Assembly (NCBI RefSeq): GCF_002240565.1
Contig: NZ_MZMO01000001.1
Location: 2,356,001 to 2,420,000 of the forward strand
Length of the DNA stretch: 64,000 nucleotides
Source of the DNA: Clavibacter michiganensis subsp. insidiosus
Lineage (GTDB): Bacteria; Actinomycetota; Actinomycetes; Actinomycetales; Microbacteriaceae
Direction: 5' to 3'
Shown: positions 24,344 to 37,765 of the stretch, one piece after another
Numbering within the stretch: the first letter of the stretch is position 1
How the letters are laid out: every line of letters begins with the position of its first letter
Notes under the pieces: generated by a model
What the model was told of the DNA's origin: nothing
What the model saw: only the letters and a program-made list of their open reading frames with translations
Databases searched by the model: none
Translations under genes and position numbers: made by a program

Positions 24344-25099
24344 TCAGTGCGCGGCGGCCACCAGGACGAGCTCGCCGGAGTCGCCGCGCGTGAGCTCGAT
24401 CCCGGCGTCGGCGGCCCATTCGAGGAGCTCCGCCACCGATCCGAGGTCGCGCCCGGCGAGGATCAGCGCCCGCACGAGCTCGCCCTTCGCCTTCTTGTTG
24501 AAGTGGTTGAGCGCGCGCACGGCGCCGTCCGCGCCGCGGGCGACCACGCGCACCACGGCGGAGTCCGCGTGCCCCGGTCGCGGTCCGAGGGCCGCGTAGC
24601 CCTCGGAACGGAGGTCGAGGACGAGGCCCGGGATCCCCTCGAGCACCCGGCGCACCGACGCCACCCAGTGCGCCTTCATCCGGAGGCCCGGGAGGCGGCT
24701 GTCATGCGAGAGCCGGTACGCGGGGATCGGGTCGGTCGCCCGGATCGGTCCGAGGAGCGCCGAGTGCACGGCGACGTGGCGGCCGGCGAAGGCGAGCTGC
24801 GCGTCATCCAGGGCGTCGGCGCCGATCGGGTCGTAGAGCACGCCCGTGTAGCGGCGGAGCGCCGGCATGGTCGGCGACGACTCGAGCAGGCGGTTCCGCT
24901 CCACCTCGGCCGACTGGCGCGGGCCGAGCTTGAGGGCGCGGGCCGCGGCCTCGGGGTCCCGGGCGAGGTCGGCGACGGCGTGCACGACCGTGCGGCGCTC
25001 CTCCGTCAGCTCGGGGAACGCGAGGAGGTCGAGATCCAGGCGCGATCCCTCCGTCCCCCCGTCGCGCTTCGTCTCGGACGGGGGCAGCAGGACGAGCAC
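24344..25099 (-). CDS. yaaA: YaaA family peroxide-stress/iron-control protein
   Basis: A 251-residue DUF328/UPF0246 protein; YaaA of E. coli limits free iron and DNA damage during peroxide stress. The N-terminal VLLPPSETK (about 3-11) and the C-terminal NHFNKKAKGELVRALI segment are diagnostic. The GTG at 25099 has a good ribosome binding site (CGGAGG). It follows the ATP synthase operon on the same strand, behind a hairpin, so it is probably transcribed separately or by read-through. It is convergent with tag, 25 bp apart. Confidence 0.88.
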   Translation of the reverse strand: MLVLLPPSETKRDGGTEGSRLDLDLLAFPELTEERRTVVHAVADLARDPEAAARALKLGPRQSAEVERNRLLESSPTMPALRRYTGVLYDPIGADALDDAQLAFAGRHVAVHSALLGPIRATDPIPAYRLSHDSRLPGLRMKAHWVASVRRVLEGIPGLVLDLRSEGYAALGPRPGHADSAVVRVVARGADGAVRALNHFNKKAKGELVRALILAGRDLGSVAELLEWAADAGIELTRGDSGELVLVAAAH

Positions 25100-25162
25100 G
25101 GGACCTCCGGGATCGGTCGAGGGGACGGGGCTGGACGCGCGGCGGGCGCACGCCGGACGCAC

Positions 25163-25197
25163 GACGGCGGACGGCCCCCGAGGGACCGCCCGCCGTC
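25163..25197 (-). terminator. hairpin terminator after atpC
   Basis: An 8-bp stem (GACGGCGG and complement) continues for 3 bp beyond one mismatch, with an 11-nt loop. It ends the ATP synthase operon 18 bp after atpC. Confidence 0.65.
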
Positions 25198-25215
25198 GGA
25201 CGAGATGCGGTGACG

Positions 25216-25485
25216 CTACGCGACCAGCGCGGCCTTGCGTGCGACCACGGTCACGTTGTCGTTCTCCACCGAGAGGAAGCCCTCGTCGGCGTCGGCCGTG
25301 ATCACGGCGCCGCCGTCCTGCGTGATGCGGACGTTGCCGGTCGCGAGGATCGCCAGCAGGGGCTCGTGACCGGCCAGGATGCCGATCTCGCCCTCGCTCG
25401 TGCGCGCGACGACCATGGAGGCCTGGCCGGACCAGACCTGCTGGTCGGCCGAGACCACGGTCACCGTGAGATCAGCGCGGGCCAT
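25216..25485 (-). CDS. atpC: F1F0 ATP synthase epsilon subunit (short form)
   Basis: An 89-residue epsilon subunit of the central stalk. The whole length corresponds to the N-terminal beta-sandwich (LTVTVVSADQQVWSG at the start, EIGILAGHEPLL in the middle). The C-terminal two-helix domain, which inhibits ATP hydrolysis in E. coli (139 residues) and Mycobacterium (121), is absent; the frame closes cleanly with TAG. The ATG is one base after the atpD stop. It is the last gene of the operon. Confidence 0.95.
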   Translation of the reverse strand: MARADLTVTVVSADQQVWSGQASMVVARTSEGEIGILAGHEPLLAILATGNVRITQDGGAVITADADEGFLSVENDNVTVVARKAALVA

Positions 25486-25486
25486 G

Positions 25487-29570
<4,084 letters not shown>

Positions 29571-29625
29571 CTTCTTTCCCTTTGCATTCACGAGAGCGGA
29601 CGGCTCCCGAGGTGACGCCCGCCGG

Positions 29626-30417
29626 TCAGGCGAACTGGAGTCTCAAATCGTTGATCCTGGTGGCGACGCTGCCGTCGATGACGTCGTCGCCGATCTGGAC
29701 GCGGAGGCCGCCGACGAGATCGCGGTCCACGACCTGGTTCAGCTCGATCCGCCGGGAGTACCGACGGCTCAGTGCCTGCGCGAGGCGCTCCGACTGCTCG
29801 GGCGACAGGGGCGAGGCGACGCTGACCGTGGCGATGGTGAGGCCCGCCTGGTCGGCCACGAGGGTGGCGGCGTGACGGACGAGCTCCCCGATGCGGCGGC
29901 CGCGGGGCTGCTGCACGAGCTGCTCGACGATCACGACCGTCTGCTCCGATGCCCGGCCGTCGAGGAGACGGTGGACGAGCGTCGACTTGGCCTCCGGCTC
30001 GCCCAGCTTGTCGCCGAACGCCAGCTCGAGGCCGTCGTCGGTGGACACGGCGCGGCCGAACGTGAACAGCTCGGACTCGACGGGCGTGCCCTCGGGGGCC
30101 GAGATCGCCACGGCGCGGATGCCGAGCTCCTCGATGCCCGCGAGCAGCTCGTCGTGCGACGACCAGCGGCCGTCGACGACCGCGCGGAGGACGCGGAGCG
30201 CCGGCTCCTGCACGGTGGCGCCGAAGACCCGGTCCACGATGCTGTGCTTCACCTCCGGCGCGATGCCGGTGTCCGCCAGCGCGGAGAGCAGGTGCGTGGA
30301 TCCGCCGATGGCCCGGCCGGCCCCGAGGAGCTGACCGGCCGTCGACAGGTCGACGCCCCCGAGCTCCGCGAGGACGCGGCGGGCGGTGTCGAGCGATGCG
30401 CGCGATGCACTGCCCAT
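29626..30417 (-). CDS. atpH: F1F0 ATP synthase delta subunit
   Basis: A 263-residue peripheral-stalk subunit that links F1 to subunit b. It has the expected N-terminal six-helix bundle and the conserved C-terminal [18 protein letters not shown]. The protein is longer than the ~180-residue E. coli delta, with the actinobacterial extra N-terminal part, but is not fused to subunit b as in Mycobacterium. Its ATG shares one base with the atpF stop (TGATG), so the two are coupled. Confidence 0.94.
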   Translation of the reverse strand: MGSASRASLDTARRVLAELGGVDLSTAGQLLGAGRAIGGSTHLLSALADTGIAPEVKHSIVDRVFGATVQEPALRVLRAVVDGRWSSHDELLAGIEELGIRAVAISAPEGTPVESELFTFGRAVSTDDGLELAFGDKLGEPEAKSTLVHRLLDGRASEQTVVIVEQLVQQPRGRRIGELVRHAATLVADQAGLTIATVSVASPLSPEQSERLAQALSRRYSRRIELNQVVDRDLVGGLRVQIGDDVIDGSVATRINDLRLQFA

Positions 30418-30983
30418 CAGCTGGCGGATCCCGTCCTGCCGGAGGCCTCGCTGGCCTCCAGGTCGGCGAGGAACCGGTCGACGAGCGCCGTGGAGCGCTG
30501 GTCGTCGGTGAGGCTCTGGCCGATGACGCCGGACGCGAGGTCGATCGCGAGCGATCCGACCTCGGAGCGGAGCGCGACGACCGCCTGCTGGCGCTCGGCC
30601 TCGATCTGCTGCTGCGCGCTCGCGGTGATCCGGGCGGCGTCGGCCGTGGCCTGCTCCTTGATCTCCGCGGCGATCGCCGTGGCGTCGACGCGGGCCTGCT
30701 CGCGGATGCGGCCGGCCTCGGCGCGTGCCTCGGCGAGCTGAGCGGTGAGCTCGGCCCTCGCGGCGTCGGCTTCGGCCTGCGCGCGCTCGGCCTTCTCGAT
30801 GCCGCCGGCGATGGCCTCGGTGCGACCGTCGAGCATGGCGTAGACGCGCGGGAGCGCGTACTTCCAGATGACGACCAGGAGGACGACGAACACGACCGCC
30901 GACCACACGATGTCGTAGACCGCGGGTAGGAGGATGCTCGGCGCTTCTTCACCTGCCGCCATCACCTTGTGGGGCGTGAGCAT
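30417..30983 (-). CDS. atpF: F1F0 ATP synthase subunit b
   Basis: A 188-residue peripheral-stalk subunit: one N-terminal transmembrane helix (about 20-42, [16 protein letters not shown]) and a long charged coiled coil (about 50-160). It ends in TGATG, overlapping atpH by one base, and follows atpE after 11 bp. Only one b gene is present, so a homodimer is expected. Confidence 0.95.
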   Translation of the reverse strand: MLTPHKVMAAGEEAPSILLPAVYDIVWSAVVFVVLLVVIWKYALPRVYAMLDGRTEAIAGGIEKAERAQAEADAARAELTAQLAEARAEAGRIREQARVDATAIAAEIKEQATADAARITASAQQQIEAERQQAVVALRSEVGSLAIDLASGVIGQSLTDDQRSTALVDRFLADLEASEASGRTGSAS

Positions 30984-30994
30984 GTGCGACTCCC

Positions 30995-32093
<1,099 letters not shown>

Positions 32094-32277
32094 CGCTATC
32101 TCCTGTTTCGGGGCGTGGAGCGCGAGCTCTCGCGGCGACGAACGGATGGGGTGAGAAGACGCCGGCGTGAGGTGGATCTGGGCACGGCCCGACGGGAATC
32201 GTCTCGACAGAGACTATCAACAATGAGGGTGCCCTGACTAATCGCGTCCCCCCTGCTGACGGGTCGTCTGCGCTCGG

Positions 32278-32748
32278 CTAGCGGCCGGGCAGCTGCGCGT
32301 CGCTGACGTAGCCGACGCGGGCCTTCGTGATCACGATCATGTCCATCACGAGGGCGCCCACGACGCCGACGATCACCGTCACGAAGAGCACGACCAGGTT
32401 GATCCACGGCTGCTCCTTGAGCACCATCGCGACCGCGAGGAAGACCACGAACTTGAGGAGCCACGCGCCGAGCACGACCGAGAAGAACAGCGTCGGGTAG
32501 ATCGGCGAGGACTGGAAGCGGTTGGCGAAGAGGATGCTGCCCGCCGTGAGCCCGAGGAAGACGAGGGCCATGGCGCTGCCGATCACGGCGCTGAGGAGGC
32601 CGCGTCCGCCGTCGACCGCGAAGCCGACGATGCCGCCGACCACCGCGATGGCGAGGGCGAGGATCGCTCCCCCGATGAGGATGCGCGTGAAGACGTCCTT
32701 CTTCGCGGGGCGCTCCGTCGGGGCGGGTGCGCTCGGGCTGTCGGTCAT
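32278..32748 (-). CDS. AtpI-like membrane protein
   Basis: A 156-residue membrane protein with four hydrophobic segments (about 22-45, 50-70, 85-105 and 112-135), placed directly before atpB as the actinobacterial AtpI counterpart (Rv1303 position, from memory). AtpI proteins help c-ring assembly. ATG 32748 has the ribosome binding site AAGGAG and overlaps the wecA-like stop (ATGA). The residues are not close to AtpI of E. coli; the call rests on topology and place. Confidence 0.75.
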   Translation of the reverse strand: MTDSPSAPAPTERPAKKDVFTRILIGGAILALAIAVVGGIVGFAVDGGRGLLSAVIGSAMALVFLGLTAGSILFANRFQSSPIYPTLFFSVVLGAWLLKFVVFLAVAMVLKEQPWINLVVLFVTVIVGVVGALVMDMIVITKARVGYVSDAQLPGR

Positions 32749-34064
32749 GTCGTCTCCTTGGTGGTCCCCGGGTGCGGGGCGTCGGTGGGGCGGGTCGCGA
32801 TGGATCCCGTGGCGAGCTCGGCGTGCTCGCGCTCCACGGCCTCGAGCTCCGACTCCGTGAGGCGCGCGAGCGGCCGGTCCACGGCGGCCTCGTCGAGCGG
32901 GTCGTACGCGGCGGCGTCCTCCGACTCCGCGTCGGCGGGGACGAGCTGCGCGGCGGCCTCGAGGCGCTTGCGGCGGCTGAGCGGGGCGAGCGTGACGACG
33001 GCGCAGGCGACCATGCCGACCGCGATGAAGGCGACGCCCCACGCGTACGGCTGCACGACGAACATCAGCAGGCAGCCGACGGACACGACGCCCGTCCACG
33101 CGTAGAAGATCAGCGTCGCGTGCAGGCGCGAGTGGCCCATGTCGAGCAGGCGGTGGTGCAGGTGCTTGCGGTCGGCGCTGAACGGCGACTTGCCCGCCTT
33201 CAGCCGCCGGAAGACCGCGAGGGCGAAGTCGAGCAGCGGGACGATGAGGATCGCGAAGGGCAGGAGGATCGGCAGGAACGCGGGCAGCAGCTGCGAGCGG
33301 CCGAAGGTCTCCGGGTTCGGGTCGATCTCGCCCGTGACGGCGATGGCGCTGGTGGCCATGAGGAGGCCGACGAGCAGCGCTCCCGCGTCGCCCATGAACA
33401 GCTTCGCGGGGTGCCAGTTGAACGGGAGGAAGCCGAGGCACGCGCCGATGAGGATCGCGCTGATGAGCGACGCGAGGTTGAAGCGCTCGGTCTGGCCGGT
33501 GGCCGTGTCCGAGAGCAGGAAGCTGTAGAGGAAGAAGGCGCCGTTCGCGATGATGGCGACGCCCGCGACGAGCCCGTCGAGGCCGTCGATGAAGTTGACG
33601 GCGTTCATCACGAGGACGATCGCGAAGATCGTCAGCATGATGGACATCTGCGAGGAGCCGACCGTGAGGCCGCCGATGGGCAGGGACGAGATGGCGACCC
33701 CCTGCCAGGCGAGGAGGCCCGCGGCGAGGATCTGGCCGGCGAGCTTGATCATCCAGTCGAGGTCGTAGATGTCGTCGAGCACGCCGATGACCACGATCAT
33801 GAGCGCGGCGCCGAGGATCGCGAACACGGGGCCCGGCCGGTCGAAGACGAGGCTGAACCACGACACCTGCGACGCCACGGCGAACGCGACGAGGATGCCC
33901 GCGAACATGGCCACGCCGCCGAGCCGGGGCGTGGGGCGCGTGTGCACGTCGCGCGCGCGGATGGCCGGGTAGAGCCGGTAGCGGTAGCCGAGCTTCATGA
34001 CGACCATCGACAGGACGAGCGTGATGACCGCCGAGACGACCGCCATGGCGGCGTAGTAGGTCAC
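32745..34064 (-). CDS. polyprenyl-phosphate GlcNAc-1-phosphate transferase (WecA/TagO type)
   Basis: A 439-residue integral membrane transferase that loads a sugar-1-phosphate onto decaprenyl phosphate to start cell-wall glycan synthesis. About 11 transmembrane helices; the signature motifs are GVLDDIYDLD (Asp pair), NAVNFIDGLDGL, MGDAGALLVG and HLHHRLLDMGHS. The C-terminal ~60 residues are an acidic cytosolic tail not needed in the family. It corresponds to Rfe/WecA of the mycobacterial atp cluster. The GTG overlaps the tsaC stop (GTGA) and the stop overlaps the next gene (ATGA). Confidence 0.92.
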   Translation of the reverse strand: MTYYAAMAVVSAVITLVLSMVVMKLGYRYRLYPAIRARDVHTRPTPRLGGVAMFAGILVAFAVASQVSWFSLVFDRPGPVFAILGAALMIVVIGVLDDIYDLDWMIKLAGQILAAGLLAWQGVAISSLPIGGLTVGSSQMSIMLTIFAIVLVMNAVNFIDGLDGLVAGVAIIANGAFFLYSFLLSDTATGQTERFNLASLISAILIGACLGFLPFNWHPAKLFMGDAGALLVGLLMATSAIAVTGEIDPNPETFGRSQLLPAFLPILLPFAILIVPLLDFALAVFRRLKAGKSPFSADRKHLHHRLLDMGHSRLHATLIFYAWTGVVSVGCLLMFVVQPYAWGVAFIAVGMVACAVVTLAPLSRRKRLEAAAQLVPADAESEDAAAYDPLDEAAVDRPLARLTESELEAVEREHAELATGSIATRPTDAPHPGTTKETT

Positions 34065-35005
34065 CGGGGGTGCGCGGGCGGATCCGCGGGGGGCTCGGTC
34101 GCGGCCGGGTCGGCGGGCGCGGGGTCGGCCGGCTCGACGAACTCGGGGTACGTCGGGCCGGCGTCGGTCGTCGGCTCGGGAGCCGTCGCGTCGGCGGCCG
34201 GAGTCGCGGCGGCCGGAGTCGCGGCGGACGGGGTCGCGGCGGCCGGATCCGCGGATCCGTCGACGCGCTCGGCGCCGCTCGCCGTGCCGCGCGGGGCCTC
34301 GGGCTCGTCGGGGACGGGCTGCTCCTCCGGCTCCGCGGGCGCGGCGACGACGGGCTCGAGCTCGTCGCCGATGAGCTGCTGGATCTGCGCGCGCGTGACG
34401 GCGCCCTCGCGCACGATGCGGACGCGGCCGCCCGCCTGCGTGACGCGCGAGGCGTCGACGATGGTGGAGGCGGCTCCCCCGGCGGCGCCGCCGTCGAGGA
34501 AGACGTCGACGGACTCGCCCAGCTGGTCGACGGCCTCCTGCGCGGTCGCGGCGGCGGGCCGACCCGTCTTGTTCGCGGACGAGACGGCGAGCGGGCCGGT
34601 CTCCGCGAGGAGCTCGAGCGCGTAGGAGTTCGCGGGCATGCGGAGCGCCACGGTGCCGCGGGTCTCGCCGAGGTCCCAGACGAGCGAGGGCTGCGCCACG
34701 AGGATCACCGTGAGGCCGCCCGGCCAGAACTCGTCCACCAGGCGGCGGACGACGTCGGGCACGAAGTCGGCGAGGGCGTCGAGCGTGGACTGCCCGGGGA
34801 TGAGGACGGGCGGAGGGGCGTCGCGCCCGCGGCCCTTCGCGTCGAGCAGGCGCTGGACGGCGTCGGGGTTGAAGGCGTCGGCCGCGATGCCGTAGACGGT
34901 GTCCGTGGGGATGACGACGACCTCGCCGCGGCCCACCGCCTGTCGGGCGAGTCTCATGCCGGTGAGGAGGTCGGTGTCGACTGAGCAGTCGTAAATGCGC
35001 GCCAT
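34061..35005 (-). CDS. tsaC: L-threonylcarbamoyladenylate synthase with long C-terminal tail
   Basis: A 314-residue Sua5/YrdC/YciO enzyme that makes threonylcarbamoyl-AMP for t6A37 of tRNAs. The family domain covers about residues 1-210: VVIPTDTVYGIAADAF (about 31-46), FWPGGLTVIL, VALRMPANSYA and VSSANKTG are diagnostic. The last ~105 residues are an Ala/Pro/Glu-rich disordered tail with short tandem repeats. ATG 35005 is chosen because ATG 35017 overlaps the TACGAT -10 hexamer. The gene heads the last transcription unit before atp. Confidence 0.92.
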   Translation of the reverse strand: MARIYDCSVDTDLLTGMRLARQAVGRGEVVVIPTDTVYGIAADAFNPDAVQRLLDAKGRGRDAPPPVLIPGQSTLDALADFVPDVVRRLVDEFWPGGLTVILVAQPSLVWDLGETRGTVALRMPANSYALELLAETGPLAVSSANKTGRPAAATAQEAVDQLGESVDVFLDGGAAGGAASTIVDASRVTQAGGRVRIVREGAVTRAQIQQLIGDELEPVVAAPAEPEEQPVPDEPEAPRGTASGAERVDGSADPAAATPSAATPAAATPAADATAPEPTTDAGPTYPEFVEPADPAPADPAATEPPADPPAHPR

Positions 35006-35015
35006 GTCGTCGCTC

Positions 35016-35021
35016 ATCGTA
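35016..35021 (-). promoter_or_regulatory. -10 hexamer TACGAT, tsaC promoter
   Basis: TACGAT covers the upstream candidate ATG (35017) and ends ten bases before ATG 35005. It decides the start in favour of 35005. Confidence 0.45.
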
Positions 35022-35075
35022 GCCGAGCGGACGCCGTCGGCCCTGAGGGGAGCATCCGCGTGGCGCCCGCGCCCG

Positions 35076-35081
35076 CATACT
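35076..35081 (+). promoter_or_regulatory. -10 hexamer CATACT, leaderless HAD gene
   Basis: CATACT ends seven bases before ATG 35089 and four before GTG 35086, favouring the ATG. Confidence 0.4.
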
Positions 35082-35088
35082 GGGCGTG

Positions 35089-35742
35089 ATGACCTCCGCG
35101 CCCTCCTCCCCCGCGCCCGACGCGCTCCTGTTCGTGTTCGACATGGACGACGTGCTGTACGACCACGACTGGCGGGGGCCCGCCGACCGCATCACCGCCG
35201 CGACCGGGCACGACCTGCCGGAGCTGCGGCGCCGCTGGTACAACGACGAGGGCGAGTGGGCCGCCGAGGCCGGCCGCTTCGACGCCGACTCCTACCTCCC
35301 CGCGTTCTGCGCCGCGGTGGGCGTCGCGATGGACGAGGACGAGTGGGTGCGCCGCCGCCGCGCGTCGATGGTCGTCCGGCCGTCCGCGCTCGAGGCCGTG
35401 GCGCGGGCGCGCGAGGCCGGCCGGATCACCCTGCTGACGAACAACAACGCGCTCGCCGCCCGCCACCTCCCGGAGCTCGCGCCGGAGCTCGTGCCGCTGT
35501 TCGGCGTCGAGCACCTGCGGACGTCGAGCGGGTACGGGGCGCGCAAGCCCGATCCGGCCGTGTTCCGCGGGGTGCTCGCCGCGTACGGGCACCCGGCCGA
35601 GCGGACCTTCTTCGCGGACGACCGGGCGGACAACGTCGCGTCGGCGCGCTCGCTCGGCATCACCGGGCACCACGTGCGCGGCGACGGGGACCTGCTTCCG
35701 GCGGTCGAGGCGTTCATCCGGGCGCAGGCGCAGGCGGGCTGA
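35089..35742 (+). CDS. HAD-superfamily hydrolase, inverted inside the operon block
   Basis: A 217-residue HAD-IA hydrolase. Motif I is VFDMDDVLYD (about 15-24, where most HADs have D-x-D-G), motif II TLLTNNN (about 116), motif III Lys in GARKPDP, and motif IV FADDRADN (about 184). The substrate is likely a small phosphate ester; it cannot be named. The gene lies on the plus strand between prmC and tsaC, which are on the minus strand and adjacent in mycobacteria (from memory). A tight divergent promoter with tsaC separates them by 83 bp. Confidence 0.88.
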   Translation: MTSAPSSPAPDALLFVFDMDDVLYDHDWRGPADRITAATGHDLPELRRRWYNDEGEWAAEAGRFDADSYLPAFCAAVGVAMDEDEWVRRRRASMVVRPSALEAVARAREAGRITLLTNNNALAARHLPELAPELVPLFGVEHLRTSSGYGARKPDPAVFRGVLAAYGHPAERTFFADDRADNVASARSLGITGHHVRGDGDLLPAVEAFIRAQAQAG

Positions 35743-35780
35743 GCCGCGCCGTCGGTCGCGCCGGAGCGAGCGGATCCGCG

Positions 35781-36656
35781 TCAGCACAGCGCGGTCGTCG
35801 CGCGGTCACGGCGGGTGAGGTCCTGGTGCGTCACGGTCGCGCGCCAGCCGTCGGCGTCGAGCAGGGCGCGGATCGCGTCGCCCTGCATCTCGCCGTGCTC
35901 GATCACGAGCGCGCCGCCCGCGTGGAGCAGCCGCCGCGCGGTCGTCGAGACGAGGCGCACGACGTCGAGGCCGTCGGCGCCGCCGTAGAGCGCGAGCGCG
36001 GGATCGTGCAGCCGCACCTCGGGGTCGCGCGGCACGGCGTCGACCGGGATGTAGGGCGGGTTCGAGACGACCACCGATACCGTGCCGTCGAGCTCGGGGA
36101 ACGCGTCGGCGAGGTCGCCGAGCACGAGGTGCACGCGGGGCGCGAGGCGCTCCACGTTGCGGGCCGTCCAGGCGTGCGCGTCGGGCGACACCTCGATCGC
36201 GTGCACGCGGGCGTGCGGGACCTCGGTGGCGAGCGCGAGGGCCAGGGCGCCGGATCCCGTGCCGAGGTCGACCGCGACGGGCGCGTCCCCGGGCGCGGCG
36301 GAGAGCGCGTCGATGGCGAGCTGCGCCACGTGCTCCGTCTCGGGCCGCGGCACGAACACCCCGGGGCCGACGAGGAGCTCGAGCGAGCGGAAGTGCGCGA
36401 CGCCCGTGATGTGCTGCAGCGGCTCGCGGCGGGCGCGGCGGGCGGTCAGCTCGAGGACGCGGGCGGCGTCCCCGGCGTCGACGGCCGCGCGCGTGATGGC
36501 GCGCGACTGCACCTGCCCGCGCGAGAGCCCGAGGACGTGGCCCACGAGCAGCTCGGCGTCCACCGCGGGATCCTCGATGCCGGCGGCCGCGAGCGCCCGG
36601 CCCACCCGCATGCGGAGGGCGTCCACCGTGGCGGGGACGCCCTCCCCGTCAGCCAC
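35781..36656 (-). CDS. prmC: peptide chain release factor N5-glutamine methyltransferase
   Basis: A 291-residue SAM enzyme that methylates the Gln of the GGQ motif of release factors. The helical N-domain (about 1-90) includes REPLQHITG; the SAM site VDLGTGSGALAL (about 127-138) and the catalytic SNPPYIP (about 198) are intact. It starts at GTG 36656, 24 bp after prfA, whose product is its substrate. This prfA-prmC order is standard. The 3' end is convergent with the HAD gene. Confidence 0.94.
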   Translation of the reverse strand: MADGEGVPATVDALRMRVGRALAAAGIEDPAVDAELLVGHVLGLSRGQVQSRAITRAAVDAGDAARVLELTARRARREPLQHITGVAHFRSLELLVGPGVFVPRPETEHVAQLAIDALSAAPGDAPVAVDLGTGSGALALALATEVPHARVHAIEVSPDAHAWTARNVERLAPRVHLVLGDLADAFPELDGTVSVVVSNPPYIPVDAVPRDPEVRLHDPALALYGGADGLDVVRLVSTTARRLLHAGGALVIEHGEMQGDAIRALLDADGWRATVTHQDLTRRDRATTALC

Positions 36657-36680
36657 GGGCGAGCGGGACGCGCGAGGGCG

Positions 36681-37760
36681 TCACGCGTCCGTCCCGAGCG
36701 CGTCGAGACGCGCCTCCTCGTCGGCCTGGATGCACGACTCCACGACCGGATCGAGGGCGCCGTCCATCACGGCGTCGAGGTTGTACGCCTTGTATCCCGT
36801 GCGATGGTCCGCGATGCGGTTCTCCAGGAAGTTGTACGTGCGGATGCGCTCGGACCGGTCCATCGTGCGGATCTGGCTGCGGCGCACGGCCGAGGCCTCC
36901 GCGTCGATCTCCTCCTGCTGCTTCGCGAGCACGCGGGCGCGCAGCACGCGCATCCCGGCCTCGCGGTTCTGCAGCTGGCTCTTCTCGTTCTGCATCGCGA
37001 CCACGATGCCCGTGGGCAGATGGGTGATGCGGACGGCGGAGTCGGTCGTGTTGACCGACTGGCCGCCGGGGCCGGACGAGCGGTACACGTCGATCTTCAG
37101 GTCGTTGGGGTCGATCGCGACCTCCTCGACCTCCTCGACCTCGGGGATCACGAGCACGCCCGCGGCCGAGGTGTGGATGCGCCCCTGCGACTCGGTGGCC
37201 GGCACGCGCTGCACGCGGTGCACGCCGCCCTCGTACTTGAGGTGCGCCCACACGCCGAGCGCGGGGTCGTCGGACGTGCCCTTGATGGCGACCTGGACGT
37301 CCTTGTAGCCGCCCAGGTCGCTCTGGGTCTGGCTGAGGACCTCGGTCTTCCAGCGACGCGACTCGGCGTAGTGCAGGTACATCCGGAGCAGGTCGGCGGC
37401 GAACAGCGCGCTCTCGGCGCCGCCCTCCCCCATCTTGATCTCCATGATGACGTCGCGCGCGTCGTCGGGGTCGCGCGGGATCAGGAGCCGCCGGAGCTTC
37501 TCCTGCGCCACATCGAGCGCCTGCTCGAGGCCGGGGATCTCGTCGGCGAACGCCGGGTCCTCCTCGGCCAGCTCGCGCGCGGCGGCGAGGTCGTCGCCGA
37601 GCTGGGTCCACTCCGCGTGCGCGGCGACGATCCGGCTCAGCTCCGCGTAGCGGCGGTTGACCTTGCGCGAGCGCGACGCGTCGGCGTGCAGCTCGGGGTC
37701 GCCGAGCTGCTGCTGGAGCTCCTCGTGCTCCTCCAGCAGCTGGACGACGGACTCGAACAC
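36681..37760 (-). CDS. prfA: peptide chain release factor 1
   Basis: A 359-residue release factor for UAA and UAG. The GGQ loop ([20 protein letters not shown], about 228-247) and the PAT stop-codon recognition segment ([13 protein letters not shown], about 185) are both intact, so RF1 should be fully active. This matters because two genes in the window carry in-frame TAG codons. GTG 37760 starts five bases after the rho stop; the gap contains no rpmE. Confidence 0.96.
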   Translation of the reverse strand: MFESVVQLLEEHEELQQQLGDPELHADASRSRKVNRRYAELSRIVAAHAEWTQLGDDLAAARELAEEDPAFADEIPGLEQALDVAQEKLRRLLIPRDPDDARDVIMEIKMGEGGAESALFAADLLRMYLHYAESRRWKTEVLSQTQSDLGGYKDVQVAIKGTSDDPALGVWAHLKYEGGVHRVQRVPATESQGRIHTSAAGVLVIPEVEEVEEVAIDPNDLKIDVYRSSGPGGQSVNTTDSAVRITHLPTGIVVAMQNEKSQLQNREAGMRVLRARVLAKQQEEIDAEASAVRRSQIRTMDRSERIRTYNFLENRIADHRTGYKAYNLDAVMDGALDPVVESCIQADEEARLDALGTDA

Positions 37761-37765
37761 TTCGG

